Part shown: piece after piece, positions 18,111-28,040 of the stretch
Position numbering within the stretch: position 1 is the stretch's first letter
Layout of the letters: each line of letters begins with the position of its first letter
NCBI RefSeq assembly: GCF_009910845.1
Contig: NZ_SIJB01000032.1
Location: 110,400-174,399, forward strand
Source: Chengkuizengella marina
Lineage (GTDB): Bacteria; Bacillota; Bacilli; Paenibacillales; KCTC-33759
Direction: 5' to 3'
DNA length: 64,000 nt
Program-made: the position numbers and the translations under genes
The notes under the pieces: model-generated
What the model saw: only the letters and a program-made list of their open reading frames with translations
Database searches by the model: none
What the model was told of the DNA's origin: nothing

Positions 18111-19417
18111 GTAAGAATACGAAAAAAGTATTTTGGGGATTTCTGCTATTTGATTATAAAGCAGTGAATGAATACCTAGAAAAAATGGCGGAAAAGGGTT
18201 GGATGTTACAAAAAGTCGGTAGATATACAGCTCAGTTTAAAGCGATTGAACCACAAAGTATAAAGTTCTATGTAGATGTTTTCCCAGGATCTGTATTAAG
18301 TGCTGATAATAACCAAGAGTTGATTAACTACCGTGATCTTTGTGAGGAATCAGGTTGGATCTTTGTTGACGATTATTATCAATTACAAATTTTCTTTGCA
18401 CCCTCAGATACCTCTACACCAATACCAATTCAAACGGATAAGGTAATTGAACAAAAAATTGCAGAGTCTAAAATAGTAAAAAATGAGTTGCTGCCATTTA
18501 CCTTATTACTACTTTTTTACCTTTTGATATTTGCTTCAGATTCTCTTAATCCATTTCAAATTGAATATACAGAATTGCTTACTTTTATTGGTGTTACAAA
18601 TACAGTTTTACTCCCATATATTATTTTCTTCAATCTCATAATCATATTATTGATGAGTATATGGGTCTTTAGAACTAGAAAGGCTGTAAAAAGAGGGATT
18701 CCTCTTCCAAAGCCAAACATAAAAATTGCAAAAATAAGGGGAACATGGTTTTACTTTTCATTTCTATTTATTTTTCTTATATACTTTATATCTATAATAG
18801 GAGATGTTATTTCTACTCCCATAACAGGGATCATTATGTTGTTTATTCCATTAATTGGTGTTTTTGGAGGCCTGTTTTTAAGAAAGTATGTTAAAAATAA
18901 TGGATTAAATAATAAGAAAAGTATAATTTTTGTAGCTGTGAGTACGATTCTAATAGTAACAATAGGTGTAGTAATTATGATCTTTGGGATTATAAATGCA
19001 AGTGTTTTTATAACTAAAGAAAGGGAACTACCTCAAGGATACGAAGTTATGAAACTAGATGATTTTTATGATGGCAATAATGTAGTCCTTCATAGAAATT
19101 TTGACAATGGTAATAGTCCATTAGTACCAACTCATTATGATTATTATGAAATAAGTAAAAAGGGATCAATACGTACAGAACATTACCAAGCTATTAATTC
19201 TTATTTTGCTAAAATTATTTTTGATGGAATTATCGAAGAACATGATGAGAAGTTAATAATAACAAATCCAACGGATTGGAATGCTGATGATGTAGTGTTT
19301 TTGGATAATACAGGGACGATTTTAATATTAAAAAGTAATAAAGTAGTTTTGATAGATGGAGATTTTGATTTTAGTGATTCAAATACTCGAAATATTGTAT
19401 TATCTAAACTATTTTAA
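18107..19417 (+). CDS. DUF2812 membrane protein, PadR partner
   Basis: A 436-residue protein. The N-terminal soluble domain is DUF2812 (FWGFLLFDYKAVNEYLEKMA, then EKGWMLQKVG), followed by about four membrane segments between residues 125 and 300 and a soluble C-terminal region. The start ATG overlaps the stop of the PadR gene, so both are translated together. The family is usually found next to PadR or a sensor, and may take part in membrane or envelope stress responses, but no biochemical role is established to my knowledge. Confidence 0.8.
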   Translation: MSKNTKKVFWGFLLFDYKAVNEYLEKMAEKGWMLQKVGRYTAQFKAIEPQSIKFYVDVFPGSVLSADNNQELINYRDLCEESGWIFVDDYYQLQIFFAPSDTSTPIPIQTDKVIEQKIAESKIVKNELLPFTLLLLFYLLIFASDSLNPFQIEYTELLTFIGVTNTVLLPYIIFFNLIIILLMSIWVFRTRKAVKRGIPLPKPNIKIAKIRGTWFYFSFLFIFLIYFISIIGDVISTPITGIIMLFIPLIGVFGGLFLRKYVKNNGLNNKKSIIFVAVSTILIVTIGVVIMIFGIINASVFITKERELPQGYEVMKLDDFYDGNNVVLHRNFDNGNSPLVPTHYDYYEISKKGSIRTEHYQAINSYFAKIIFDGIIEEHDEKLIITNPTDWNADDVVFLDNTGTILILKSNKVVLIDGDFDFSDSNTRNIVLSKLF

Positions 19418-19528
19418 AAATCTTAACCATAATCCCCTAGTGTACACTTATAGATGACTTTATTATTTTCTCAAAAAATGGGAAAGCTAAATGAACTAAC
19501 TTATAAATCATCTACAGGAGTGTGAAAT

Positions 19529-19957
19529 ATGAATAAAATGAAACTGTGTTTTTATGTTTTGAATATTTTATTAATCTTGATTTTAATTAGTTGTACAAAC
19601 AACAATAACAATATGAAAGAAGAACTAACTTTAGATGATGTGACAACTACTCTTATGGAAGAAGGAATTAAATTTAAAGAGGCGGAGAGAAATTCCAGAA
19701 GTATTTTTCAATTAGAACTAAATGGTGTTACTCCTAACGTCTATGCTGTTCAGGATAATGAACTATCCATTTATATTTTTGAAAATGAGGAAGAACGAAA
19801 TAAAGGAATGGATGAGTTTAAAGAGAAGTTAGGTTCAGCAGAGATTGATGTAGACAAATATACACATGAAATCAATAATGTCACTATCTTTTATTTGTAT
19901 CAGGGTGAAGATATAGATGAGCAGATGGAAAATGCAATTAACAAATTATCTAGTTAA
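19529..19957 (+). CDS. Small lipoprotein, unknown
   Basis: A 142-residue exported lipoprotein: the hydrophobic signal ends in the lipobox LISC, so the Cys at about residue 22 would be lipidated. The mature part starts with an Asn-rich linker and is strongly acidic, without a recognised domain. CAGGAGTG precedes ATG 19529. It is monocistronic, with a hairpin after the stop; it may still respond to the PadR system upstream, although 110 nt separate them. Confidence 0.72.
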   Translation: MNKMKLCFYVLNILLILILISCTNNNNNMKEELTLDDVTTTLMEEGIKFKEAERNSRSIFQLELNGVTPNVYAVQDNELSIYIFENEEERNKGMDEFKEKLGSAEIDVDKYTHEINNVTIFYLYQGEDIDEQMENAINKLSS

Positions 19958-19970
19958 AAAGTTTTAATAT

Positions 19971-20008
19971 AAAAGTCTACTCCCTGATGAACAAGGAGTA
20001 GGCTTTTA
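19971..20008 (+). terminator. Terminator-like hairpin after the lipoprotein gene
   Basis: AAAAGTCTACTCC (19971-19983) pairs with GGAGTAGGCTTTT (19995-20007) with one G-U pair. The A-rich and T-rich flanks suit termination in both directions, though the T run is part of the stem. Confidence 0.75.
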
Positions 20009-20132
20009 AAATTTATTAAAATGTTCATGGTGAATGGAATAATTCCAAATTATCCCTTCCGTTGCCATGATCTAAACAAAAGTTTATAATATAAACAAGT
20101 ATCATATAAATAATGATGAGGGCGGTGAAACT

Positions 20133-21251
20133 ATGAATGTAAAAGAGCAGCGCATCCTTCATTTAATCCAAGAAAATCCCTTTATTACTCAAAACGAACT
20201 AGCAGAGATTTTGGAACTATCTAGACCAGCTGTAGCAAACTATATTTCCACTCTTACCAAAAAGGGAAAACTTGTAGGACGGGCATACATTTTACCTAAG
20301 GAAAAACATATTACTTGTATAGGTGGAGCAAATGTAGATCGAAAAGCGAAAGTGATAGGATCAGCACAATTTGGAACATCAAATCCAGTTACATCTTACA
20401 AATCAACTGGGGGAGTGGCACGAAACATTGCAGAAAACCTCGGTAGATTAGAAAATTCTGTTTCGCTTTTATCACTTGTAGGAGATGATGTTGAAGGTGA
20501 GTGGTTATTAGAAAAAAGCAAACCTTATATCGATATGAGTTTAATTTATAAAGTTCCAAACAGCAATACTGGAGATTATACAGCAGTTATTAATTCTGAT
20601 GGTGAAATGGTCATTGCTTTATCTGAAATGTCTATTATCGATCAAATGGAAGTATCTCATGTACAAAAAAGATGGGGGCGTATTGCTGGTTCAGATTTAA
20701 TATTAATGGATACGAATTTACCTCCAGATGTCATTGAACATACTATAAAACAAAGTTATATCAAAAACATCCCAGTTTGTATAGCTTCTGTGTCATCCCC
20801 TAAGATCAATAAGATTCCTAAGGATTGTACAGGAGTGACTTGGTTGATTTTAAACAGAGACGAAGCTGAAACTTTAACAGGCATCCCTTTAAATGAGAAA
20901 AACAACTATAAAAAAGCAGCAAATTTAATGATAACAAAGGGAATAGAAAATGTAGTGATCACACTCGGAGAACAAGGGTTATTTTATGCTACTGGCAGAG
21001 GAGAGGCAAAGCATATTCATCCTCCAAAAATCCATGTTAAAGATGTTACAGGTGCTGGGGATTCACTAATAGCAGGAATAGTTTATGCCACGCTTCTAGG
21101 TGAAGATATACAAACGGCTTGTAAATATGGGATGTCTTGTTCAGTAATGACTTTACAAACGAATGAAACAGTACATTCTGGATTAAACAAAAAAATGTTA
21201 CATGAAAATTATATAACTTATTTTGAAGGGGAAGATCAACATGAAACTTGA
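20133..21251 (+). CDS. psuK: Pseudouridine kinase with N-terminal winged helix (PfkB family)
   Basis: The protein phosphorylates pseudouridine to pseudouridine 5'-phosphate for breakdown by PsuG. Residues 1-55 are a winged helix of MarR/Lrp type ([20 protein letters not shown]), and residues 60-370 are a PfkB sugar kinase with [23 protein letters not shown] and the catalytic loop [12 protein letters not shown]. The helix-turn-helix means that the protein may also bind DNA, as in other regulator-kinase fusions. GGGCGGTGA precedes ATG 20133. 372 residues. It overlaps psuG by 11 nt, forming a two-gene pseudouridine operon. Confidence 0.9.
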   Translation: MNVKEQRILHLIQENPFITQNELAEILELSRPAVANYISTLTKKGKLVGRAYILPKEKHITCIGGANVDRKAKVIGSAQFGTSNPVTSYKSTGGVARNIAENLGRLENSVSLLSLVGDDVEGEWLLEKSKPYIDMSLIYKVPNSNTGDYTAVINSDGEMVIALSEMSIIDQMEVSHVQKRWGRIAGSDLILMDTNLPPDVIEHTIKQSYIKNIPVCIASVSSPKINKIPKDCTGVTWLILNRDEAETLTGIPLNEKNNYKKAANLMITKGIENVVITLGEQGLFYATGRGEAKHIHPPKIHVKDVTGAGDSLIAGIVYATLLGEDIQTACKYGMSCSVMTLQTNETVHSGLNKKMLHENYITYFEGEDQHET

Positions 21252-22164
21252 GTCATTCATACAATATTCAAACGAAGTTTTAGCAGCCCGAAATAATAAT
21301 AAACCTATAGTTGCTTTAGAATCTACAATTATCTCTCATGGAATGCCTTATCCGCAAAATGTTGAAACAGCGAAAGTAGTGGAACAGATTATTCGTGATC
21401 ATGGGGCTGTCCCTGCTACAATTGCCATCATCAATGGAAAAATAAAAATAGGATTAACGGAAGATGAAATTGAGTTTTTAGCAAAAAGTGATGAGATTGA
21501 AAAAGCAAGTCGCAGAGATTTACCTTATTTATTAATGAAAAAGAAAAATGGTGCTACGACGGTTGCGGCTACGATGATTTGTGCACATTTAGCTAATATA
21601 GAAGTATTTGTAACAGGAGGAATTGGGGGTGTGCATCGTGAAGCTGAAACAACGATGGATATTTCAGCAGATTTACAGGAACTTGCTAAAACGAACGTAG
21701 CAGTCGTATGTGCTGGAGCAAAATCTATTTTGGATATTGGTTTAACATTAGAATATTTAGAAACACATGGTGTACCTGTTTTAGGATATGGAACCAAAAC
21801 ATTGCCTGCATTTTATTCACGTACAAGTGCATTTGAGGTAGATTATCAAGTGGACTCCCCAAGTGAAGTTGCACAGATGATAGATACGAAATGGGGGTTA
21901 GGATTAGACGGTGGAATTGTCATTGCTAACCCAGTTCCAGATGAAGCTGAACTTTCACCGGAATTTATAGATCAAATTATCCATCAGGCTTTATTAGAAG
22001 CTAAAGATAATCACATTTCTGGCAAAGAAACAACACCATTTTTATTAGACAAGGTAAAGGAATTAACAAAAGGTCAAAGTTTAGTGACTAATATAGCACT
22101 TGTGAAAAACAATGCTAAAGTGGGCTCACAAATTGCAGTTCAGCTTCACGATTTAAAGAAGTAA
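21241..22164 (+). CDS. psuG: Pseudouridine-5'-phosphate glycosidase
   Basis: The enzyme splits pseudouridine 5'-phosphate into uracil and ribose 5-phosphate (reversibly). Family signatures are [17 protein letters not shown] at the N-terminus, GASTVAAT-like [20 protein letters not shown] near residue 120, and [15 protein letters not shown] near 220. AAGGGGA (21226-21232) lies 8 nt before ATG 21241, inside the end of psuK. About 307 residues, as usual. A terminator follows. Confidence 0.95.
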   Translation: MKLESFIQYSNEVLAARNNNKPIVALESTIISHGMPYPQNVETAKVVEQIIRDHGAVPATIAIINGKIKIGLTEDEIEFLAKSDEIEKASRRDLPYLLMKKKNGATTVAATMICAHLANIEVFVTGGIGGVHREAETTMDISADLQELAKTNVAVVCAGAKSILDIGLTLEYLETHGVPVLGYGTKTLPAFYSRTSAFEVDYQVDSPSEVAQMIDTKWGLGLDGGIVIANPVPDEAELSPEFIDQIIHQALLEAKDNHISGKETTPFLLDKVKELTKGQSLVTNIALVKNNAKVGSQIAVQLHDLKK

Positions 22165-22191
22165 AAACTAGTGATAATTTTTTTAGGATGA

Positions 22192-22226
22192 GGACGGTGA
22201 ACAACTATGTTGAACATCGTCTTTTT
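22192..22226 (+). terminator. Terminator after psuG
   Basis: GACGGTGAACAAC (22193-22205) pairs with GTTGAACATCGTC (22209-22221) around the loop TAT, with one mismatch, then TTTTT. Confidence 0.92.
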
Positions 22227-22384
22227 AGTATAATTAAACATAAGTTTAATCAGTACCTGTGAACATTTTGTGTAATTGATGAAAATGAATGTTACATTTG
22301 TTATGATCTTTTAGGGAAAATTAATTTACATGTAATTGTTTAACAAGTTATTTTCATAAATTTATAGATAAAAAGGTGATTTTC

Positions 22385-23254
22385 ATGTTTAAAAAAATAG
22401 GTGTTGTAGGGGCAGGCACGATGGGTCAAGGCATTGCAGAAATGCTTTCCAAAAAAGGGCTCGAAGTGTACCTTGTAGAAAAAACAGAAGAAAAGTTAGA
22501 ACAATCATGGAATAGTATTGAAATCAGCTTAGATAAACAATTGGAAAAATGGGCAATAACGGAAGCTGAGAAAAAATTGACTCTATCTAGAATAGAAAAA
22601 ATTACTAATGTACATAAGCTTTCTGAATGTGAAATGATTATAGAAACGATTACTGAAAATTTACGTGAAAAGAAAAAAGTATTTGAAATGTTAGATGAAA
22701 TTTGTTCCCCTGATGTTATTTTAGCTAGTAATACTTCAACATTAAGTTTAACGGAACTGGCAAGTAAAACAAAACATCCTGAAAGAGTAATTGGACTGCA
22801 TTTTCTACACCCTGTTGCTGAAATCGACTTAGTAGAAATTATAAGAGGGTTAAGAACATCAGAAGAAACCTTTCTAACTACTTTGAAATTTGTACAAGAA
22901 ACGATAGAGAAAAAAGGGATTATGGTTTATGAATCTCCAGGGTTTGTTACTTCCCGACTGATCTGTTTATTAATTAATGAAGCACTTCATACTTTAGAGG
23001 AAGGTGTCGCTTCAGCAGAGGATATTGATACAGCAATGAGACTGGGTTACGATTTCCGTTACGGCCCGCTTGAAATGTGTGATCGATTTGGATTGGATGC
23101 TGTATTGGCGGCGTTGGACCGTTTATTCCGTGAATTTGGAGATTTGAAATATCGTCCATCTTATTTATTGAAAAAGATGGTGAGAGCTGGTAATCTTGGA
23201 GTGAAAACAGGTGAGGGATTTTTTAGATATGATGTGGATGGTGATCGGATATGA
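22385..23254 (+). CDS. 3-hydroxyacyl-CoA (3-hydroxybutyryl-CoA) dehydrogenase
   Basis: A 289-residue NAD-dependent dehydrogenase that interconverts 3-hydroxyacyl-CoA and 3-ketoacyl-CoA. The Rossmann motif GVVGAGTMGQGIAEML is at residues 6-21, the family motifs ASNTSTLSLTELA and GLHFLHPV follow, and the C-terminal domain starts near residue 185. The His in LHFLHPV is the usual catalytic residue. ATG 22385 sits just after AAAAGGTGAT. It overlaps ackA by four bases, hinting at a link with acyl-phosphate or fermentation metabolism; the exact substrate cannot be told. Confidence 0.88.
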   Translation: MFKKIGVVGAGTMGQGIAEMLSKKGLEVYLVEKTEEKLEQSWNSIEISLDKQLEKWAITEAEKKLTLSRIEKITNVHKLSECEMIIETITENLREKKKVFEMLDEICSPDVILASNTSTLSLTELASKTKHPERVIGLHFLHPVAEIDLVEIIRGLRTSEETFLTTLKFVQETIEKKGIMVYESPGFVTSRLICLLINEALHTLEEGVASAEDIDTAMRLGYDFRYGPLEMCDRFGLDAVLAALDRLFREFGDLKYRPSYLLKKMVRAGNLGVKTGEGFFRYDVDGDRI

Positions 23255-24447
23255 AAGTATTAGTGATCAATGCAGGAAGTTCATCTTTAAAATACCAACT
23301 GTATAACATGGAAGATGAATCTGTACTTGCAAAGGGAAGAGTAGAAAGAATCGGTTTTGAATCGTCAATATTGACGCATGAACCTGAGGGTAAACAAGAA
23401 GTAACAGAAGTAAGTGAGATATTAGATCATACAACAGCAATAAAAAAAGTAGTACAAATATTAGTTCATCAAGAACATGGTATAATAACATCTGTTGATG
23501 AAATTGAAGCGGTGGGTCATCGTGTAGTGCATGGAGGAGAGAGTTTTTCTAACTCTGTCATCGTAACACAAGAAGTGAAACAAGAAATTAAAAAGTTGTT
23601 TGATTTAGCTCCATTGCATAATCCTGCTCATATGATGGGGATTCAAGCAGTTGAGATTACAATGCCAAACATTCCTCAAGTAGTTGTGTTTGATACCGCA
23701 TTTCATCAGACCATGCCCGCATCTTCTTATCTTTATCCAATACCTAAGGCACTATATAAGAAATACAAAATCAGACGATATGGATTTCATGGAACTTCAC
23801 ATGATTATGTAAGTCAAAGAGCTGCAGAATTTTTAGGAAAAAACTTGGAAGATCTTAAAATCGTCACCTGTCATATAGGAAATGGAGTAAGTTGTACAGC
23901 TATAAAAGAGGGTAAATCTTTTGACACTAGTATGGGGATGACTCCATTAGAAGGGTTAATGATGGGTACACGAAGTGGAGATTTAGATCCTGCAGTTGTA
24001 CCTTATATTATGGGGAAAGTAGATTTAAGAATATCAGAAGTCAATTCCATGTTAAATAAACATAGTGGGCTGATGGCTATTTCAGGACATACGAGTGATA
24101 TGAGAGAAATTGAAGAGGACATGAATGAAGGAGATGCTAATGCTAAACTTGCTTTCGATATGTATGAATATCGATTGAGAAAATATATTGGCTCTTATGC
24201 AGCTGCAATGGATGGTATGGATGTACTTGTATTCACAGCAGGAGTTGGTGAAAACTCAGTTACATTAAGAAAAAGAATTTGTGAACAATTGACCTTTTTT
24301 GGTATTGAAATAGATGATAATATGAATGAGACTAGGTCTTCTGAGGAACGTAGAATTTCATCTAAACATTCAAAAGTAGAGGTTTTAGTGATACCTACAA
24401 ATGAAGAATTAGTTATTGCTAGAGATACTTATAAACTTATAAAGTAA
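23251..24447 (+). CDS. ackA: Acetate kinase
   Basis: The enzyme interconverts acetyl phosphate + ADP and acetate + ATP. ASKHA-fold signatures are VLVINAGSSSLKYQLY at the start, GHRVVHGGE near residue 90, DTAFHQTMP near 148, RRYGFHGTSHDYVS near 175 with the catalytic region, HIGNGVSC near 210 and FTAGVGENS near 330. 398 residues, normal. The start ATG overlaps the stop of the dehydrogenase gene. No phosphotransacetylase gene is adjacent. The gene is followed by asnS after a 50-nt gap. Confidence 0.97.
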   Translation: MKVLVINAGSSSLKYQLYNMEDESVLAKGRVERIGFESSILTHEPEGKQEVTEVSEILDHTTAIKKVVQILVHQEHGIITSVDEIEAVGHRVVHGGESFSNSVIVTQEVKQEIKKLFDLAPLHNPAHMMGIQAVEITMPNIPQVVVFDTAFHQTMPASSYLYPIPKALYKKYKIRRYGFHGTSHDYVSQRAAEFLGKNLEDLKIVTCHIGNGVSCTAIKEGKSFDTSMGMTPLEGLMMGTRSGDLDPAVVPYIMGKVDLRISEVNSMLNKHSGLMAISGHTSDMREIEEDMNEGDANAKLAFDMYEYRLRKYIGSYAAAMDGMDVLVFTAGVGENSVTLRKRICEQLTFFGIEIDDNMNETRSSEERRISSKHSKVEVLVIPTNEELVIARDTYKLIK

Positions 24448-24497
24448 ATAGGGGCAAGTAAAGCTTTCAATTAAAATCGATCTAAAAGGGTGATGAT

Positions 24498-25793
24498 ATG
24501 AGTAGTAAATGTTTGGTTCGTGAAGTTGGACAATATGTAGGACAAGAAGTTACAATCGGATGTTGGGTTCATAATAAAAGATCAAGTGGAAAAATTCAAT
24601 TTTTACAATTAAGAGATGGTACTGGTTTTATCCAAGGTGTCATGGTTAAACAAGAAGTTGAAGAAGAGATCTGGTTAGCAGCTAAAGAGTTAACTCAAGA
24701 AAGCTCTTTATATGCGACAGGAATTGTAAGAGAAGAAGAGAGAAGTCCTTCCGGATTTGAGTTAACTTTAACTGGTGTAAAAGTGATTCATCTAACAAAA
24801 GATTATCCGATTACTCCGAAGGAACATGGAGTTGACTTTTTAATGGATCATCGCCATTTATGGATGCGTGCTCCTAGACAACGTGCTATTTTAGTGATTA
24901 GAAATGAAATTATTAGAGCCGTACATCAGTTTTTTAATGAAAAGGGGTTCACAATGGTGGATGCACCAATTCTTACACCTTCTTCATGTGAAGGAACGAC
25001 AGAATTATTCCATACAAAATATTTTGAAGAAGATGCTTTTCTTTCACAGAGTGGACAACTTTATATGGAAGCAGCTGCAATGGCATTAGGGCGTGTTTAT
25101 TCCTTTGGTCCAACATTCAGAGCAGAAAAATCCAAAACACGTAGACATTTAATCGAATTTTGGATGATTGAACCCGAGATGGCATTTGTAGAACATGAAG
25201 AAAGCTTACAAATTCAGCAACAATTCATTTCACACATTGTAGAATCTGTACTGAAAAATTGTCAGAAAGAGCTTAAGTTTTTAAAGAGAGATTTAAGTAA
25301 ACTTGAACAAGTTACAGGGGACTTCCCTCGTATTACATACGATGAAGCAATTCAATTTTTACAGGAAAAAGATTTTGAGATTAAATGGGGAGAGGATTTT
25401 GGAGCTCCACATGAAACAGCCATAGCTGAACACTATGATAAACCTGTGTTTATTACACATTATCCAACAGAATTAAAATCATTTTATATGAAACCTGATC
25501 CAGAACGTCCAGAAGTCGTTTTATGTGCGGATCTTATTGCCCCTGAAGGATATGGTGAAATCATTGGAGGTAGTCAAAGAATTGATGATGAACAATTAAT
25601 GGAGCAGCGATTTGTTGAGCATAAATTATCAGAGGAAGCCTATCAGTGGTATATGGATTTAAGAACATATGGCTCAGTTCCTCATTCTGGTTTTGGTTTA
25701 GGTTTGGAAAGAACAGTGGCTTGGATTTGTGGATTAGAGCACGTTCGTGAAACGATTCCATTCCCACGTTTGTTATATCGTATGTATCCATAA
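24498..25793 (+). CDS. asnS: Asparaginyl-tRNA synthetase
   Basis: A class IIb synthetase that charges tRNA(Asn). The N-terminal OB-fold binds the anticodon ([18 protein letters not shown]), and the catalytic core contains motif 2 ([20 protein letters not shown]) and motif 3 ([15 protein letters not shown]). At 431 residues it is the short bacterial form. AAAGGGTGAT precedes ATG 24498. It is followed by dnaD, as in Bacillus. No T-box was seen before it. Confidence 0.96.
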   Translation: MSSKCLVREVGQYVGQEVTIGCWVHNKRSSGKIQFLQLRDGTGFIQGVMVKQEVEEEIWLAAKELTQESSLYATGIVREEERSPSGFELTLTGVKVIHLTKDYPITPKEHGVDFLMDHRHLWMRAPRQRAILVIRNEIIRAVHQFFNEKGFTMVDAPILTPSSCEGTTELFHTKYFEEDAFLSQSGQLYMEAAAMALGRVYSFGPTFRAEKSKTRRHLIEFWMIEPEMAFVEHEESLQIQQQFISHIVESVLKNCQKELKFLKRDLSKLEQVTGDFPRITYDEAIQFLQEKDFEIKWGEDFGAPHETAIAEHYDKPVFITHYPTELKSFYMKPDPERPEVVLCADLIAPEGYGEIIGGSQRIDDEQLMEQRFVEHKLSEEAYQWYMDLRTYGSVPHSGFGLGLERTVAWICGLEHVRETIPFPRLLYRMYP

Positions 25794-25798
25794 GTGAA

Positions 25799-25834
25799 TG
25801 TTCAAAAAGTATGGAATAACCTCCTTTTTGAACA
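25799..25834 (+). other. Hairpin in the asnS-dnaD gap, with an anti-Shine-Dalgarno sequence
   Basis: TGTTCAAAAAG (25799-25809) pairs with CTTTTTGAACA (25824-25834). The loop-side bases CCTCCT (25820-25825) are complementary to the dnaD ribosome binding site AGGAGG (25851-25856), so an alternative fold could hide that site. It starts 6 nt after the asnS stop. Confidence 0.5.
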
Positions 25835-25865
25835 AAAGATAAAATCAAAGAGGAGGCATGATGGA

Positions 25866-26546
25866 ATGAATAACAATTTTGACATCTCTCAGATATCAAA
25901 AGGAATTCAGTTAGGTATAAAAGAAGGAACTGTATCTGTTCCTAACTTGCTATTAAAATATTATAAAAAACTTAACCTTTCTGAAGTGGAAGTGATGATG
26001 ATCATTCATATCCTTTCTTTTAAGGAAAAAGATCACAAAGATTTCCCAACATTAGAGGAAATTCAATTCAGAATGAGTGTCTCTCCCGATCAAGTGATTT
26101 ACTTCATGCAAAAAATGATGAAGGACGGGATTTTAAATATAGATGATCAAATTGATCCTGTTTCAGGCATGCAGTCTGAACGATATAATTTGGAAGCTTT
26201 GAATGAAAAGTTAATTGATTGTTATGTAGATGATATTTTGATGTCGGATTCAGATGAATTAGATCATAATAAAATTGAATCACAAGATGAATCCAATCTA
26301 TTTTCGGTATTTGAAAAAGAATTTGCCAGACCTTTATCACCCATGGAACTTGAAACGATATCTGGTTGGATTGATCAGGATCAATATAAAGAGGAACTTA
26401 TTTTGGCCGCTTTAAAAGAAGCAGTTTTTGCAGGCAAAGTTCACTTTAGATACATTGATCGGATTTTATTAGATTGGAGTCGAAATCGAGTATTTACTGC
26501 TCAGCAAGCTAAGGATTATTCACAGAGATTTAGAGGAGCAAGATAA
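25866..26546 (+). CDS. dnaD: DNA replication initiation protein DnaD
   Basis: A 226-residue protein that helps load the replicative helicase at oriC and during restart. The N-terminal DDBH1 winged helix (SVPNLLLKYYKKLNLSEVEV, then FPTLEEIQFRMSVSPDQV) and the C-terminal DDBH2 domain (FARPLSPMELETISGWIDQD with YIDRILLDWSRN) are both complete. ATG 25866 is the only in-frame ATG placed correctly, 9 nt after AGGAGG (25851-25856). In B. subtilis nth follows directly; here nth lies about 36 kb away at 62984. Confidence 0.95.
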   Translation: MNNNFDISQISKGIQLGIKEGTVSVPNLLLKYYKKLNLSEVEVMMIIHILSFKEKDHKDFPTLEEIQFRMSVSPDQVIYFMQKMMKDGILNIDDQIDPVSGMQSERYNLEALNEKLIDCYVDDILMSDSDELDHNKIESQDESNLFSVFEKEFARPLSPMELETISGWIDQDQYKEELILAALKEAVFAGKVHFRYIDRILLDWSRNRVFTAQQAKDYSQRFRGAR

Positions 26547-26565
26547 TTTTAAATTTTTCATAATT

Positions 26566-26602
26566 AAAGCTATTGATAGTTTTGACTATTGATAGCTTTT
26601 TA
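26566..26602 (+). terminator. Terminator after dnaD
   Basis: AAAGCTATTGATAGT (26566-26580) pairs with ACTATTGATAGCTTT (26585-26599), with only the central TG/TG mismatched, then TT. Confidence 0.93.
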
Positions 26603-26682
26603 TGTGAAAATAAATGCACTCTTGCCTAGTTAGAGCATATACTGCCATTGTAAAAACATATCAAGGAAGAAGTGACTTGATC

Positions 26683-27324
26683 ATGAGAAACAATGGGACA
26701 AATCGTATAAATCACAATAATAAAAATATGTATTCTTATAGACATCAAACAACTGACTATTTATCTCCTATAAATAATAAAGTTTATGTAGGGCAAACAA
26801 TTTGGACCTACATTCCTAGTTACGGGAATGTGCGAGCATACGTAAGAAATATTGACCATTTTAATGGTATGGTGGGGTTGGATATACAAAATGTTTATGG
26901 CAGTTGGCAACCTATACAAGTCCATTATTCACATTTGGTTGGATCAGCTCCCCCCCCTTTGAGGGTAAATCCTTATCAAATTTTAAGTTGTATGAACAAT
27001 TGGATTAAAATTAAATTAATTGACGGGACTGTGATTACTGCTTTTCTTAAATCCTTTAATATGAGTCAAGTAGAAGGTTTTGTCTCTCACAATGCTTATA
27101 AATCAATGACATGCCAAGGAAAGGTTATAACGAACGAAGAAGAAGCAAAACATTGTATCAATCGGTGGGTTACAGTGATACTACACAATGATATTTCACT
27201 ATCTTTTTATTTAACAAGCTATGACCAAAACTATGTTGGCGGGTATTTAAAAGTATCTGAGCTATTTCCATTACTAAATAAGGTAGAATCTATTGACTGT
27301 TTAAGGAAATGCATCGAGAACTGA
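26683..27324 (+). CDS. Unknown protein, repeated beta-rich units
   Basis: A protein of about 213 residues that I do not recognise. It has no signal peptide or membrane segment. The N-terminal 40 residues are Asn- and Tyr-rich; the rest contains at least two similar units, WIKIKLIDGTVITAFLKSFN and WVTVILHNDISLSFYLTSYD, each followed by a short Gly-containing tail, which suggests repeated small beta barrels. Spore-coat-like composition (Asn, Tyr, His) is suggestive only. ATG 26683 lies 13 nt after AAGGAAG; an in-frame TTG at 26677 has better spacing and may be the real start. It is monocistronic between two terminators. Confidence 0.6.
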   Translation: MRNNGTNRINHNNKNMYSYRHQTTDYLSPINNKVYVGQTIWTYIPSYGNVRAYVRNIDHFNGMVGLDIQNVYGSWQPIQVHYSHLVGSAPPPLRVNPYQILSCMNNWIKIKLIDGTVITAFLKSFNMSQVEGFVSHNAYKSMTCQGKVITNEEEAKHCINRWVTVILHNDISLSFYLTSYDQNYVGGYLKVSELFPLLNKVESIDCLRKCIEN

Positions 27325-27337
27325 TGCATTTTAGATT

Positions 27338-27379
27338 AAAAAGCTTCTTCACGGGGTGTGTGTGATAGAAGCTTTTTAT
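27338..27379. terminator. Bidirectional terminator between convergent genes
   Basis: AAAAAGCTTCT (27338-27348) pairs with AGAAGCTTTTT (27367-27377). A-rich and T-rich arms serve both directions, ending the plus-strand gene at 27324 and the minus-strand gene at 27424. A smaller stem TGCATC/GATGCA lies just before it. Confidence 0.85.
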
Positions 27380-27423
27380 GCCTTATAATTACTCTTTTGA
27401 ACTCCCCTTTAAGACTTGAATTT

Positions 27424-27810
27424 TTAACATTCTGTGTCTTCTATTAATGGTGCACATATTTTCATTAACTGATCTTGAGTAAGGGTAAGACCACACACTG
27501 TAAATCCATCAGCATCTGCTGCAAAAGTATTCACGATGACGTTCTTACTACCTGGATGTTTGATCCTTATTTCATAGTGAACTGTATTTAAAGTATCATC
27601 AAACTCTACTGTTTCACCTGGAGATAAATCAACCTCCTGATCGAAGAGGACTACAGGTGGTGAGGGTACCCAATCTATGACTTGAAATCGAACTGTCTCT
27701 GATTTTTTTGAATTTAGATTCACTAGCTCTAAGTGTGCATTTACCGTATCTTCAGTCACATTTAATACTCCTGTTGATAACATTTTTCTTTTACTTTTTC
27801 TTTTTCTCAT
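27424..27810 (-). CDS. Unknown small protein with basic N-terminus
   Basis: A 128-residue protein with a strongly basic start (MRKRKSKRKM) and an acidic, beta-rich body (FQVIDWVPSPPVVLFDQEVD, ELSPGETVEF-like SPGETVEF), resembling a small immunoglobulin-like or exosporium-type fold; there is no membrane segment. The C-terminus has two cysteines (KICAPLIEDTEC) plus one in FTVCGLTL. AGGAGGTG lies just before ATG 27810. A spore-surface role is possible but not shown. It is monocistronic. Confidence 0.6.
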   Translation of the reverse strand: MRKRKSKRKMLSTGVLNVTEDTVNAHLELVNLNSKKSETVRFQVIDWVPSPPVVLFDQEVDLSPGETVEFDDTLNTVHYEIRIKHPGSKNVIVNTFAADADGFTVCGLTLTQDQLMKICAPLIEDTEC

Positions 27811-28040
27811 TAAAACACCTCCTATCATTGCAGATATAGTATTATATGCTTGATAGATTACTAATGTATAGACAAGTAACTCATGCTATTAAAAAAACTA
27901 CTTCTACCTATTAATAAATCTATTAGAGTTTCTAGGACGACAAGCCAAGACGAATTAAACAACAAATGGTTCAATTGTTGGTCGAGGAACAAGTGCTAAG
28001 GGATTAAAAAGGAAAATAAACAACTTGAACTGATTTTCAT

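Noticed and set aside
22256..22275. Possible Rex box before the dehydrogenase-ackA operon
   Set aside because: TGTGAACATTTTGTG has only the left half; the right half does not match TTCACAA.
27960..28030. Coding remnant reading TNGSIVGRGTSAKGLKRK
   Set aside because: Too short and without a recognisable family; could be chance.
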